NCBI GenBank assembly: GCA_026416455.1
Contig: JAOAFE010000010.1
Coordinates: 51,927 to 115,926 of the forward strand
DNA length: 64,000 bases
Origin: Syntrophales bacterium
Lineage (GTDB): Bacteria > Desulfobacterota > Syntrophia > Syntrophales > UBA8958
Reading direction: 5' to 3'
Numbering within the stretch: the first letter of the stretch is position 1; the number at the start of each line of letters is the position of its first letter. Positions 28,183 to 37,251 of the stretch are shown here, one piece after another. The translations under genes were made by a program, and so were the position numbers. The notes below the pieces were generated by a model. The model was not told the DNA's origin, made no database searches, and saw only the letters and a list, made by a program, of their open reading frames with translations.

Positions 28183-28806
28183 ATGAGACAAAAGCCTTTT
28201 ATCTACCTCGTACTGTCTGAGATAGAGGGTAATGATAGACCTCTGTTGTCGATGGCAAGAGCAGCCATAGAGGGGGGTATCTCCTGGCTTCAGATGAGAA
28301 TAAAGGGGAAAAAGAGGCGAGAGCTCCTACCCTTAGGAAGGGCTTTAAAGGCCCTCTGCCAAGGGGCAGGCGTCACCTTTATCGTCAACGACGATCCCAT
28401 CTTGGCCCGTAGGCTCGATGCCGATGGGGTCCATCTCGGACAAGAAGACCTCTTGCGTTTCCCCGTTCCGATGGTGAGGCGCATTCTGGGAAGGAAGAAG
28501 ATTATCGGAGTATCCACTCATTCCATAAGTGAGGCTGAATTAGCCCTCGCAACAGACATAGATTACATCGCCTTCGGCCCGCTGTTTCCGACGCCCAACA
28601 AGCCTTACCATATAGGCTTAAAAGACCTTCCTGAAGTGCTAGCCAGATCGACAAAACCGGTCGTCCTGATCGGAGGAATCAACATGCAAAACATAGACGT
28701 ACTAAGAGGTATGGGCGGGAAATATTTCGCCATGATCCGTGGAATTTTGGACGCCGACGATATTGCAGGCCGAGTAAGGGAATTACGAAGACGCTTAGAG
28801 ATTTAG
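28183..28806 (+). CDS. thiE: Thiamine-phosphate synthase
   Basis: A 207-residue TIM-barrel enzyme with WLQMRIKGKKRRELL, FIVNDDPILA, DADGVHLGQEDL, GVSTHSISEAELA and YIAFGPLFPTPNKP, the ThiE signature motifs for HMP-diphosphate, thiazole phosphate and Mg2+ binding. It joins HMP-PP to HET-P to make thiamine phosphate. It is the first gene behind the TPP riboswitch, at 28183, with no strong Shine-Dalgarno except the GGGG of the terminator arm. C-terminal GGINMQNI is also conserved. Confidence 0.95.
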   Translation: MRQKPFIYLVLSEIEGNDRPLLSMARAAIEGGISWLQMRIKGKKRRELLPLGRALKALCQGAGVTFIVNDDPILARRLDADGVHLGQEDLLRFPVPMVRRILGRKKIIGVSTHSISEAELALATDIDYIAFGPLFPTPNKPYHIGLKDLPEVLARSTKPVVLIGGINMQNIDVLRGMGGKYFAMIRGILDADDIAGRVRELRRRLEI

Positions 28807-28814
28807 GAGAAAAA

Positions 28815-29021
28815 ATGATAACGGTCAAGATAAACGGGAAAGTAACAAACATAGGTCAAGACGTAAGAACTGTCTGGGATGTAATCCAAAAAGAAGGTTT
28901 AACCCCCGACGAGGTGGTGGTCGAGTATAACCTTCAGGTGCTGCCGCGGGACTCGTGGGGAATAACGAATTTAAAGGAAGGTGACTCTTTAGAGATTTTG
29001 AGCTTTGTGGGGGGAGGATAA
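28815..29021 (+). CDS. thiS: Sulfur carrier protein ThiS
   Basis: A 68-residue ubiquitin-fold protein ending in the required Gly-Gly (EILSFVGGG), which is adenylated by ThiF and then thiocarboxylated to deliver sulfur for the thiazole ring. It starts nine bases after the thiE stop, and its TAA stop shares one base with the ATG of thiG. Confidence 0.92.
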   Translation: MITVKINGKVTNIGQDVRTVWDVIQKEGLTPDEVVVEYNLQVLPRDSWGITNLKEGDSLEILSFVGGG

Positions 29022-29806
29022 TGGAAGACGTCCTAACAATAGGGGGAAAGGAAATAAAGAGCCGCCTGTTCATAGGGACGGGTAAGTTCTCCAGCCTTGA
29101 TCTCATGAGGAGGGCCATTTCGGCGGCTGGGGCAGAAGTGGCTACCGTCGCCATGCGTCGCATAGATCTTAAGAATAGGGGACCCAATATCCTCTCCGGC
29201 ATTCCCGAGGGCTGCACCGTGATGATTAATACCTCCGGGGCAAGAAATGCGGAAGAGGCCATCAGAATTGCTCGTCTTGCAAGGGCTGGCGGTTTAGGAA
29301 ATTGGGTGAAAATAGAGATCACGGCCGATCCAAAATATTTAATGCCCGATAATTTAGAAACCTTGAAGGCCACTGAAACCCTAACCAAAGAAGGTTTTTT
29401 CTGCTTTCCTTACGTAAACCCCGATCTCGTCTTTGGCAGACATTTGTTAGAGGCGGGGGCTGCGGCCGTCATGCCACTAGGAGCCCCCATTGGATCCAAT
29501 CGCGGTTTAAAAACCAAAGAACTAGTAAGGATTATGGTAGAGGAGCTTCCGATTCCCATCATCGTCGATGCAGGTCTGGGCAGACCTTCTCACGCCTGCG
29601 AATGTCTAGAAATGGGTTGTGCCGCCGTTTTGGTTAATACAGCCATTGCTATAGCAGAAGACCCCGTTGCGATGGCGAAGGCCTTTTCTCTAGCCGTCGC
29701 CGCAGGAAGAATGGCTTATAAAACAGGCATAACAGAGGCCGTCTCTTACGCTCGTGCCTCCTCACCCCTGACGGGATTTCTCGGTTCACCTGGAGACGGG
29801 TCATGA
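29021..29806 (+). CDS. thiG: Thiazole synthase
   Basis: A 261-residue TIM-barrel with [12 protein letters not shown], the conserved VRRxDL-type stretch ([10 protein letters not shown]) and [11 protein letters not shown], which binds the phosphate of deoxyxylulose 5-phosphate. The catalytic Lys lies in [17 protein letters not shown]. It condenses deoxyxylulose 5-phosphate, dehydroglycine from ThiH and the ThiS thiocarboxylate to form the thiazole phosphate. Its ATG overlaps the thiS stop by one base, and its TGA overlaps the thiH ATG by four bases, so the three are translationally coupled. Confidence 0.95.
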   Translation: MEDVLTIGGKEIKSRLFIGTGKFSSLDLMRRAISAAGAEVATVAMRRIDLKNRGPNILSGIPEGCTVMINTSGARNAEEAIRIARLARAGGLGNWVKIEITADPKYLMPDNLETLKATETLTKEGFFCFPYVNPDLVFGRHLLEAGAAAVMPLGAPIGSNRGLKTKELVRIMVEELPIPIIVDAGLGRPSHACECLEMGCAAVLVNTAIAIAEDPVAMAKAFSLAVAAGRMAYKTGITEAVSYARASSPLTGFLGSPGDGS

Positions 29807-30909
29807 GCTTCTTTGATATCCTTTCCTCTCTAAAACTACCATCGATAACAGACCTATCATTTCGTGAAGTAGAAAAAACCTTGGCCAAAGAAAGTCTGAA
29901 CGAGCGCGATCTCTTTGTTCTGCTCTCAAAAGAAGCGGAGCCGTATTTAGAAAACATGGCTCAACGCGCTCACCGAGAAACCTTAAAGCACTTTGGGCGC
30001 ACCATGCGTATTTACACCCCCCTCTATATCTCCGACTACTGTGACAATGCTTGCCTCTACTGTGGCTTTAACAGAAATAATAACTTTCCTCGTCGAAGGC
30101 TTTCTTGGGAAGAAGTTGAAGACGAAGGGAAGGCTATTGCCAAGAAGGGCTTCCAGGATCTCCTAGTACTTACGGGAGAATCACGCTCTCAGAGCCCCGT
30201 AAGCTATATAGCAGAAGCTTGCAAGATACTTCACCCTTATTTCCCGGCCCTGTCTGTCGAGATATATCCTTTAAGTCGAGGAGAATATGAATTACTCCAT
30301 CGCTTTGGTGTAAACGGTCTTACGATTTATCAAGAAACTTACGACCCACATCTCTATGACACCCTCCATCCCGTCGGCCCGAAAAGGAATTTCCGTTTTC
30401 GTCTTGAGGCACCAGAGAGGGGAGGAGAAGCCAAGCTGAGATGGATAAATATAGGCGTTCTTTTAGGACTGGGAGACTGGAGGAAAGATATATTCATCCT
30501 CGGCCTGCACGCCCGTTATCTTATGGAGAGATTCCCCCACTGTGACGTGGGGGTGGGAGTACCCCGTCTGCGACCATACTTTGGAACCCCTGCCTTTCAA
30601 CCCCAACCGGTTACTGATAGAAATCTGGTACAAATTATCTGCGCCTTACGTCTCTTCCTTCCCCGACTGAACATATCTCTCACAACTCGGGAAAAACCAG
30701 ATCTAAGAAACAATCTAATACCCTTAGGCATTACGAGAATCTCGGCCGGTTCCGTTACCTCCGTCGGGGGCCATAGACGAGAAGACCCTCCACCTGGGGT
30801 ACCTCAATTCGATGTGGCCGACCATCGTTCCCTTGACGAACTAGTAAGAATAATAAGGGCAAAACAGTACGAACCCGTCACCCACGATTGGCTGGACGAT
30901 GCTCTGTGA
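29803..30909 (+). CDS. thiH: 2-iminoacetate synthase, radical SAM
   Basis: A 368-residue radical-SAM enzyme with the cluster motif CDNACLYC in [17 protein letters not shown], and [14 protein letters not shown] near the GGE-type site. It cleaves tyrosine to p-cresol and dehydroglycine, the anaerobic alternative to ThiO. Its presence without ThiO suits an anaerobe. It overlaps thiG by 4 bases and thiF by 11 bases. The C-terminal [11 protein letters not shown] segment matches the family. Confidence 0.95.
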   Translation: MSFFDILSSLKLPSITDLSFREVEKTLAKESLNERDLFVLLSKEAEPYLENMAQRAHRETLKHFGRTMRIYTPLYISDYCDNACLYCGFNRNNNFPRRRLSWEEVEDEGKAIAKKGFQDLLVLTGESRSQSPVSYIAEACKILHPYFPALSVEIYPLSRGEYELLHRFGVNGLTIYQETYDPHLYDTLHPVGPKRNFRFRLEAPERGGEAKLRWINIGVLLGLGDWRKDIFILGLHARYLMERFPHCDVGVGVPRLRPYFGTPAFQPQPVTDRNLVQIICALRLFLPRLNISLTTREKPDLRNNLIPLGITRISAGSVTSVGGHRREDPPPGVPQFDVADHRSLDELVRIIRAKQYEPVTHDWLDDAL

Positions 30910-31489
30910 ACATTTACCTCCGCGGATAGAGGAGCGTATCAAAAAAATAAAGGTAGGAATTGCCGGGGCAGGAGGCTTGGGATCCAATCTGGCCTATTTG
31001 CTTGTTAAAACCGGGTTCGCCGACTTAAAAGTTGTTGATTTCGACCGGGTGGAGCTTCCTAACCTCAACCGTCAATACTACTTTCCCCAGCAGATAGGCA
31101 TGTATAAGGTCGACGCCTTGAAATCAAATCTGCTTGCCATCAATCCGAATCTACAATTTGAGGCGGTGATATCCAGAATCGATGTAGGTAATGCCCTCAG
31201 CCTCTTCGAAGATTGCCATATCGTAGCTGAATGCCTCGACCGCCGTGAGGAGAAAAGTCGGTTTATTGCCTCCTTACTTTCTTCGCGGAAATTCATCGTG
31301 TCTGCTTCAGGAATTGGGGGCTACGGTGACAGCGAAGATGTTCGTAAACACCGCATCAAAGACTATCTTTTTCTCGTTGGAGACTTAAAATCCGATGTGG
31401 CGATCCGCCCCCCTATGGCTCCAAAGGTTATGGTAGCCGCAGCTATGATGGCCGATATAATTCTCTCTCACGTCGCCCATAGTATTTGA
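30899..31489 (+). CDS. thiF: Short ThiF-type sulfur carrier adenylyltransferase
   Basis: A 196-residue E1-like enzyme with the nucleotide loop VGIAGAGGLGSNLAYLL, the Asp-Arg region VVDFDRVELPNLNRQYYF and a conserved CLDRREEKSRF. It activates the ThiS C-terminus by AMP transfer. It lacks the C-terminal catalytic-Cys and zinc portion of long ThiF/MoeB, as is common in anaerobes that use this shorter form. It overlaps thiH by 11 bases. Confidence 0.88.
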   Translation: MLCEHLPPRIEERIKKIKVGIAGAGGLGSNLAYLLVKTGFADLKVVDFDRVELPNLNRQYYFPQQIGMYKVDALKSNLLAINPNLQFEAVISRIDVGNALSLFEDCHIVAECLDRREEKSRFIASLLSSRKFIVSASGIGGYGDSEDVRKHRIKDYLFLVGDLKSDVAIRPPMAPKVMVAAAMMADIILSHVAHSI

Positions 31490-31512
31490 CAAACGGCGAT
31501 CGATAGCGGAAG

Positions 31513-32799
31513 ATGGAAATCATGAATAGCCTTTTTTCGTCATCTGCCATTTTAGTTGATGAAGATCTTCTTTCCTCTCTGCCTTCCTCAGCAGGGCGAG
31601 AGAGAATCATTCCTTTTCGACCAGGACTTAACATTGATACGCGCCGTATTCGACATACTTTCATTATAAGTGACAGACCGGAAGCAATTGAGGTCTCAAA
31701 AAAATACAAGTGTACCCTCCTTTTCGTTCTCACCGATCGAGGACTTACCCACTTGGATAAACTTCCTCTCTCTTGGTTTGTCTTTCACACGCAAGAAGAC
31801 GCCTTGAACTGGATTAAGGCTCATCCCGCGGGAAAGGAAGATTTCATCAAAGACCTGCGTGAGGGTGCGAATGTGATAAGAAAAGGCGGTCTGGTTGCCT
31901 TCCCTACGGAAACGGTTTACGGATTAGGCGCTGATGCCTTAAACGAGGAAGCAGTCGTGCGCATCTTCGAGGCCAAAGAGCGTCCTCTCCATGACCCACT
32001 AATCGTACACGTTGAAACTGAAGACCAGATTAAAATGCTCGTTCCCTCCATCCCGCCTTCGGCCCGGAAGCTGATGGACAAATTTTGGCCCGGTCCCTTG
32101 ACGCTCGTCCTGCCGAAATCTCCTTTAGTCCCTGACCTTATCACCGCTGGACTTCCCAGTGTAGCGATCCGTATGCCCGCCAACCCTTGGGCTCGGAAAC
32201 TCATCTCTCTCGCCGGGACCCCTATTGCTGCCCCAAGCGCCAATCTCTTCGGGAAAACAAGTCCTACTTGCGCCAGGCATGTAAAAGAGCAACTCGAGGG
32301 ACGCTATGATTTTATCGTCGACGGGGGCGCCTGCCGCATCGGCATTGAATCGACAGTGCTTTCTTTGGTTGGCCCTTGTCCGGTCATTCTCCGGCCCGGA
32401 GGTATCACATATGAAGACATTGAGGCAACCATTGGCCCTGTCGAAAAAAAGTCACCACCCGCGAGTAATCATAGGGCGAAACTCAGCCCAGGAATGCTTG
32501 ACACTCACTACGCCCCTCATACTCCCATGATGGTCGTCTCCGATGTGGGTCCCTATCTGGAGAAGAAAGATGTTGGATTAATTACCCTGAGGAAGCCCGT
32601 AAAGCAAGCTTTGGGACCCCTCGTTTCTCTAAGTAGCAGAGGAGATTTAAGGGAAGCGGCCACCAACCTCTACCGTGCCATGAGAGAACTAGATCGAATG
32701 GGATTAAAACTCATCATCGTGGAAAGAATGCCCGATATGGGATTGGGTTCTGCAATCAATGATCGCCTTAAGCGGGCCTCGCAAAAAACGACCGAATGA
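31513..32799 (+). CDS. Sua5/YrdC threonylcarbamoyl-AMP synthase fused to an N-terminal HAD-like segment
   Basis: The 428-residue frame has two parts. Residues about 112-310 are a Sua5/YrdC domain (GGLVAFPTETVYGLGADA, then KERPLHDPLIVHV, KFWPGPLTLVL, IAAPSANLFGKTSPT), and about 311-428 is the Sua5 C-terminal domain, with SPGMLDTHYAPH. This makes L-threonylcarbamoyl-AMP for the t6A modification of tRNAs. Residues 1-110 are extra. HTFIISDRPEAIEVSKKYKC, then LLFVLTDRG, resemble the C-terminal half of HAD-IIIA phosphatases (GDR...D.......G......TG.G), but the catalytic DxD is absent. It lies 23 bases after thiF in the riboswitch operon, although its job is in tRNA modification. Confidence 0.88.
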   Translation: MEIMNSLFSSSAILVDEDLLSSLPSSAGRERIIPFRPGLNIDTRRIRHTFIISDRPEAIEVSKKYKCTLLFVLTDRGLTHLDKLPLSWFVFHTQEDALNWIKAHPAGKEDFIKDLREGANVIRKGGLVAFPTETVYGLGADALNEEAVVRIFEAKERPLHDPLIVHVETEDQIKMLVPSIPPSARKLMDKFWPGPLTLVLPKSPLVPDLITAGLPSVAIRMPANPWARKLISLAGTPIAAPSANLFGKTSPTCARHVKEQLEGRYDFIVDGGACRIGIESTVLSLVGPCPVILRPGGITYEDIEATIGPVEKKSPPASNHRAKLSPGMLDTHYAPHTPMMVVSDVGPYLEKKDVGLITLRKPVKQALGPLVSLSSRGDLREAATNLYRAMRELDRMGLKLIIVERMPDMGLGSAINDRLKRASQKTTE

Positions 32800-32844
32800 C
32801 CACACTTACATGGGTGATTGTAAACAAACTTGAAACCTCGCTTC

Positions 32845-33906
32845 CTATCGTTGGGTAATTTTAAGCATGGTAAAACCGACCTTTTGGGGGTGGGAAACAC
32901 TTACTCCGACTACTTTTAGGGGATAAACGCTCTTGATGGAGGTGATGAAAACGTTGTTGATGTAGTAGTATAGTTGGTTCCCCCTCACCTCCACTCGTTG
33001 GTGATTTTCAACGGTCTTTCCATCTCCCACGCGGGCGGTTCCAGCTCGCCATGGCATGGCATCATCACGAGGGACGTTTCCCTCTGTTACCCAAATCACA
33101 GACTGTCCGTTACCTGAAACCCCGAACAGATAATTAGTCTCTCGGCTTTCACCGAGCACAAGTCCATAAGCCGAATTGTTAACTCCCTGAAGCCACATGC
33201 TGAGAAGCTCAACATCAAAATTTACCGGAAGGCCAGCTGGAAGGGGAATAACCTCCACGGATTTTTTATTATTCTTCGTTTCCATGATGTAACGACCATC
33301 CTGGAAGTAGGCATCGTAGTAAGGCGCATTGCGATAAATTGCCCAATTGTTCTTGTTGGAGGAAAAATCGTCATAAAAAAGAATTCGCCCGTAACCTCCA
33401 TCGTCTCTTGGTGACGCTTTTATGGGAGGAGTTTTAGTCTTGGCGATACCGAAGAGGTAATCTACCAACTCTCGGCTCAATCCCGTGAGAGCATTGAGAT
33501 CATCACCCGTAACATTCTTACCCAACGTGGCTTCGCCCGTCTTCACATCAATGAGGCGGGCATTTATAGTGTAATTGTTTCCGATCCTTACGACTGAACC
33601 GATTATGACTTTATCCGCCCCTAAGATTTTGCCTATTTCCACCGCATTCTTTTCATCCACCAGGCCCGAATAATGCATCTTTTGTTCAGAGAGGAGACGG
33701 TCCATTTGAGACCTTTCGACGACGCGATACATCTTGGTTCCTATTATTTCTGTGCGTACTATCTCCGCCACGGCCCGACCGAGGTGTCCTTCCGCCCCTA
33801 TGGCCTCAAAATCGAGGACGGCGACAATAGACCTCTCAGCTTCTGCTGCGGGGAGAAAAAATAGAAAACCTGCTAAAAAAATAATAAGAAAAGGGACCTT
33901 TTTCAT
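32845..33906 (-). CDS. Secreted CsgG/FlgO-like protein with a C-terminal beta-sandwich domain
   Basis: A 353-residue protein with a signal peptide (AAEA at about 20-24). The first half (25-170) has the CsgG/TolB-type pattern VAVLDFEA ... RTEIIGTKMYRVVERSQMDRLLSEQ ... LGADKVIIGSVVRIGNNYTINARLIDV. The second half (about 180-353, LFYDDFSSNKNNWAIY then DGRYIMET) looks like a concanavalin/LamG-like or DUF1080-type sandwich that often binds carbohydrate. It has no lipobox. It converges on the Sua5 gene and is followed by the 4-base overlap with an alpha/beta hydrolase gene upstream. The role is unknown; outer-membrane or periplasmic location is likely. Confidence 0.65.
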   Translation of the reverse strand: MKKVPFLIIFLAGFLFFLPAAEAERSIVAVLDFEAIGAEGHLGRAVAEIVRTEIIGTKMYRVVERSQMDRLLSEQKMHYSGLVDEKNAVEIGKILGADKVIIGSVVRIGNNYTINARLIDVKTGEATLGKNVTGDDLNALTGLSRELVDYLFGIAKTKTPPIKASPRDDGGYGRILFYDDFSSNKNNWAIYRNAPYYDAYFQDGRYIMETKNNKKSVEVIPLPAGLPVNFDVELLSMWLQGVNNSAYGLVLGESRETNYLFGVSGNGQSVIWVTEGNVPRDDAMPWRAGTARVGDGKTVENHQRVEVRGNQLYYYINNVFITSIKSVYPLKVVGVSVSHPQKVGFTMLKITQR

Positions 33907-34826
33907 TTTGACACGTCCTCATTAATAAATTGGCACACGGCCCCTATAATCAAGTCCCAAGCGGCTGGAGGTACCTCGTGCCCCATCCGAGGGATCAAGA
34001 TGAGCCGTGCTCCCTCAATAGCCTCCGCCGTGGCCACGGCGTGTTCGGGTGGAATCAAGGGGTCTGCATCACCGTGCAACACCAAAGTTGGAAGCTTAAC
34101 TTTTTTTAAAGCCTCCCTACGGGAGCCAGAAGCCAGAATAGCGGCCATTTGCCTGGCGAGGCCCGGCAAATGAAGTCCCCGCTCATAGAACCGCCGAGCT
34201 CTATCTTCTAACATGTCTTCCGGCATAGGCATATAAGGTCCGCCGATAACCTTCCAGGCCTTAACTGACGCCGTAATAAATCCTTCACGATCCTGTGGCA
34301 AGGGCGTCATCAGAACTGCCGCTGCCTCCGGTGTAGGAGGTGGCAGAGACGGGTCCTGGGTGCCGGGAGAAGACGAGAGGGAAATTAGGCTTCTAAGCCG
34401 CTCAGAATGTTCAAGGGCCATCGTCTGGGCAATCATTCCTCCCATCGACATACCCATAACATGGGCCGATTCTATCCCCAACCGATCCATCAGACCTACT
34501 ACATCGTCCGCCATATCGCTGAGCAGATATGGAGCAGTAGGCTTTTTCCCTTCCATCATCTCCTGCATTATTCTCCCCAAGTCGGGTATGCCGTGCTCAA
34601 CCAACCAAGTCGAATGCCCAATATCTCTATTATCGAACCTAACTACCCGGAAGCCATTTTCTGCCAAACGCGAACAAAAATCTTCATGCCAGGCTATCAT
34701 CTGCATACTGAAGCCCATAATGAGAATTATTGGTTCACCGTCTGGTACTCCAAATTCGTCGTAGGCAAGCTCAACACCGTTTACTTTAATTCTTCTTTCT
34801 TCTCGGTGGGGCACCAACAAGGACAT
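33903..34826 (-). CDS. Alpha/beta hydrolase
   Basis: A 307-residue hydrolase with the nucleophile elbow GMSMGG (Ser127), an oxyanion-region MGFSMQMIAWH, the acid in LHGDADPLIPPEH and the His in IPRMGHEVPP, so the catalytic triad is complete. Its closest familiar relatives are esterases/lactonases and CoA-hydrolase-like proteins; the substrate cannot be deduced. Its stop overlaps the downstream CsgG-like gene (4 bases). It diverges from an enoyl-CoA hydratase-family gene at 34968, across 141 bases in which I see no clear promoter. Confidence 0.85.
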   Translation of the reverse strand: MSLLVPHREERRIKVNGVELAYDEFGVPDGEPIILIMGFSMQMIAWHEDFCSRLAENGFRVVRFDNRDIGHSTWLVEHGIPDLGRIMQEMMEGKKPTAPYLLSDMADDVVGLMDRLGIESAHVMGMSMGGMIAQTMALEHSERLRSLISLSSSPGTQDPSLPPPTPEAAAVLMTPLPQDREGFITASVKAWKVIGGPYMPMPEDMLEDRARRFYERGLHLPGLARQMAAILASGSRREALKKVKLPTLVLHGDADPLIPPEHAVATAEAIEGARLILIPRMGHEVPPAAWDLIIGAVCQFINEDVSK

Positions 34827-34967
34827 GGAAGCCTCCTAAGATTTTTATTCCATAAACTTTTCCCACATATATCCGAAAAAGTCACCCTCGGCAATAAATT
34901 ATCGTTGACGGTTCACAGACATACGTGTTTTTAAAAAAGCGATTTCTAAAAGGAGGAGAAACCTACG

Positions 34968-35765
34968 ATGGAATGCCAAGATGTTTTATACACGAAAGAG
35001 GATTTCATCAGCATCATCACCCTCAACCGCCCCGAAAGAATGAATACAATTTCGGCCTCCATGCTGCTTGAGCTTTCCCGTGCCTTGTTGAAAGCCAATG
35101 AAGATCCAGAAGTAAGGGTGGTCATCCTCACCGGTCAAGGTAGAGCCTTTTGTGCCGGGCTTGATCTCTTGGCTCAGACTCAGGGTGGGAATAAGGCCCT
35201 CCTTGATGGAGAAAGGGTAGTTACTCATTTAAATCTTAGAGAAGCCCCTCCTATCGTTCTCTTCGAGATGGACAAACCTACCATCTGCGCCATGAATGGA
35301 TCTGCCGCTGGGTATGGTCTAGACTTAGCCTTAGGCTGCGACATCCGAATAATGTCTCAAGAAGCAAAGATGGCTGCCGCCTACGCAAAAAGAGGTATTG
35401 TACCAGAATCGGGAGGTACATGGTTTCTACCTCGCCTCATAGGCTGGTCAAAAGCGGCGGAAATAATCTTCACTGGGCGCACCCTCTCCGCCGAAGAGTG
35501 CCTGGCCTTTGGCCTCGTCTCTCGTATCGTTTCTCCCGAAAAGGTTATGCCGACTGCCCTTTCCATCGCCCGAGAAATCGGGGAAAATGCACCTTTAGCC
35601 GTTCAAGCTGCCAAGAGACTTATGCGCATGGGCTATGAAGAACCCTTCCCCATTCACGTTCATCACGTCTTTTTGCAGCTCTTACCCCTCCTTAGGACAG
35701 AAGATTTCCTCGAAGGGGTAAAATCGTTTATGGAGAAGAGAACACCCAAGTTCAAGGGTTGCTAA
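34968..35765 (+). CDS. Crotonase-fold (enoyl-CoA hydratase-related) protein
   Basis: A 265-residue crotonase with GQGRAFCAGLDLLAQ (oxyanion hole), NGSAAGYGLDLALGCDI and KRGIVPESGGTWFLPRLIG. The usual first catalytic Glu position reads Asp (GYGLDL), and the usual second Glu is replaced, but the Glu in VPESGG is typical of a branch with isomerase or less-defined activities. The start has AAAAGGAGGAG at 34948-34958. It is head-to-head with a hydrolase and convergent by two bases with an HpaB/AbfD-like gene. A role in acyl-CoA breakdown is likely, the exact step unknown. Confidence 0.85.
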   Translation: MECQDVLYTKEDFISIITLNRPERMNTISASMLLELSRALLKANEDPEVRVVILTGQGRAFCAGLDLLAQTQGGNKALLDGERVVTHLNLREAPPIVLFEMDKPTICAMNGSAAGYGLDLALGCDIRIMSQEAKMAAAYAKRGIVPESGGTWFLPRLIGWSKAAEIIFTGRTLSAEECLAFGLVSRIVSPEKVMPTALSIAREIGENAPLAVQAAKRLMRMGYEEPFPIHVHHVFLQLLPLLRTEDFLEGVKSFMEKRTPKFKGC

Positions 35766-35766
35766 T

Positions 35767-37203
35767 TTACTCCTCGACCCCCGCAGCCCTCTTGGCCATA
35801 GTTTCATATCTATTGAGTGGCGCCTCGGCCAGGATCATCATTTTTTGTGCCGCCATCGAGCCCTCTGCATGAACCGTAGTGACCTCGTGAAAAGCTGACT
35901 CGTGAGAGCATACGTGTCGCATCGTCTCATGTATCATCTTCAAACGATCCAAGGTTGAGTACTGTTCTGCACCTCCGAGGTAGTGTTCCAAATACTCGTG
36001 TATCTCCGGGTTTTCCCAATCTTTTTTATCGGGACAGGTGGCAATGATTCCTCCCGATATGTCCTGAATGAGTTTGACAAATTGATGATAGTTATTGGCA
36101 AAGTGCAGCTTTGCCATATTAGTAATCAAAGGATTCGGTACGGCTATATCACCATACATGACAGGGTTCTGAGCGGCTGCATTGGCTAGGGCACGTAAAG
36201 TTTCTACATAGCCTGCTATGTCCGCTAGCTTATCCCTAATATGGCTTACATTAAAAAGCCCATTGTACTTGGCCATCGCCACAGCGCAACCAGCCATAAC
36301 CTCGACGGCCGGCACCTTATAACTGATAGCAGTAAATCGATGAAAAGTCGCAAAGGTATAAGCGAGGAGCATAGAATACTGCCATTCACCGCACATGAAA
36401 ACTCGTTCCCAGGGAACAAAGACATGGTCGAAGACAATCATCGCTTCCGTCAATTCCCGTACTGGCCTTTCTCCGTGAAACTCGTGGGGTGTCCACTGTC
36501 CTCTGCCCCCGCGGCAGATAAAAGTGATACCCGGTGCGTTCGCGGGAACAGCAAAGCTTACGGCATAATCTCCCTCCCCCTCTCTCATCTGTCTCGTGGG
36601 GACAACAATTATTTCGTTAGCTGCCGGGGCACTGGTTATATGGATTTTGGCTCCCTTTACTACAATTCCCTTTTCTGTTCGATCCACTACATGGAGGTAG
36701 TAGTCAGGATGCTTCTGTTTAGAAGGCTCTTTCGATCTATTTCCCTTGACACAGGTGACGGCGCCACACGTATGGAGGTCGTTGGCTCTCAAATACTCAA
36801 GAAAATTCATGGCATTTTCCTGATACTTCTGTTTTTTCATTTGGCCCGCCACGACAAAAGCTGCATTAAGACAATCGGTCCCGATATCTTTTCCAAAAGG
36901 GAGGCCCCCCGTCAGTTCGATGGACCTTTGGATCATCTTCGTTCTATTGGCCAAATCTTCTTTGGTGCGTGGAGTTATAAAAAATCGATTGATGGGCTCT
37001 CCCGTCACCGGATGGGGCGCTACAAAAAGGTCCCTTACCTCAGCATCTGGCGATTGTGTAAGTTCATAGCCAGCGGCGATAGTGTCACACGTAACTCCTA
37101 ATATCGGATGTTGGGTAATATCGTCTACCCTCTCCCCCCTTATGTAAACCCGGCGACCATCCTTCAAACTGTCTTTATACTGTTGTGGCGTTCGTAATCC
37201 CAT
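35767..37203 (-). CDS. HpaB/4-hydroxybutyryl-CoA dehydratase (AbfD) family protein lacking most Fe-S ligands
   Basis: A 478-residue flavin-fold protein similar along its length to AbfD and HpaB: RVYIRGERVDDITQHP, KGAKIHITSAP, YAVSFAVPANAPG, VFVPWERVFMCGEW and a C-terminal VHAEGSMAAQKMMI. In AbfD the [4Fe-4S] cluster is held by Cys99, Cys103, His292 and Cys299. By alignment with the remembered AbfD sequence, these positions are Pro102, Asp106, His288 and Tyr295 here. So three ligands are missing and the radical dehydratase reaction is unlikely. It may be a flavin-dependent reductase/oxygenase-like protein or act on another CoA ester. AAGGAGGG precedes the ATG. A second family member is at 63641. 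Confidence 0.85.
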   Translation of the reverse strand: MGLRTPQQYKDSLKDGRRVYIRGERVDDITQHPILGVTCDTIAAGYELTQSPDAEVRDLFVAPHPVTGEPINRFFITPRTKEDLANRTKMIQRSIELTGGLPFGKDIGTDCLNAAFVVAGQMKKQKYQENAMNFLEYLRANDLHTCGAVTCVKGNRSKEPSKQKHPDYYLHVVDRTEKGIVVKGAKIHITSAPAANEIIVVPTRQMREGEGDYAVSFAVPANAPGITFICRGGRGQWTPHEFHGERPVRELTEAMIVFDHVFVPWERVFMCGEWQYSMLLAYTFATFHRFTAISYKVPAVEVMAGCAVAMAKYNGLFNVSHIRDKLADIAGYVETLRALANAAAQNPVMYGDIAVPNPLITNMAKLHFANNYHQFVKLIQDISGGIIATCPDKKDWENPEIHEYLEHYLGGAEQYSTLDRLKMIHETMRHVCSHESAFHEVTTVHAEGSMAAQKMMILAEAPLNRYETMAKRAAGVEE

Positions 37204-37251
37204 GTTGTTCCCTCCTTAATGTATAATGTCACCGGCGCGTCGGCCGGTTTC

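Noticed and set aside
36241..37101. A 286-codon open frame opposite the HpaB/AbfD-like gene
   Set aside because: It lies fully antisense to a well-supported gene and its translation has no recognisable domain or good ribosome site.
37230..37247. GC-rich hairpin after recO as an intrinsic terminator
   Set aside because: The six-bp stem has no T-run; it is noted in the recO entry only.
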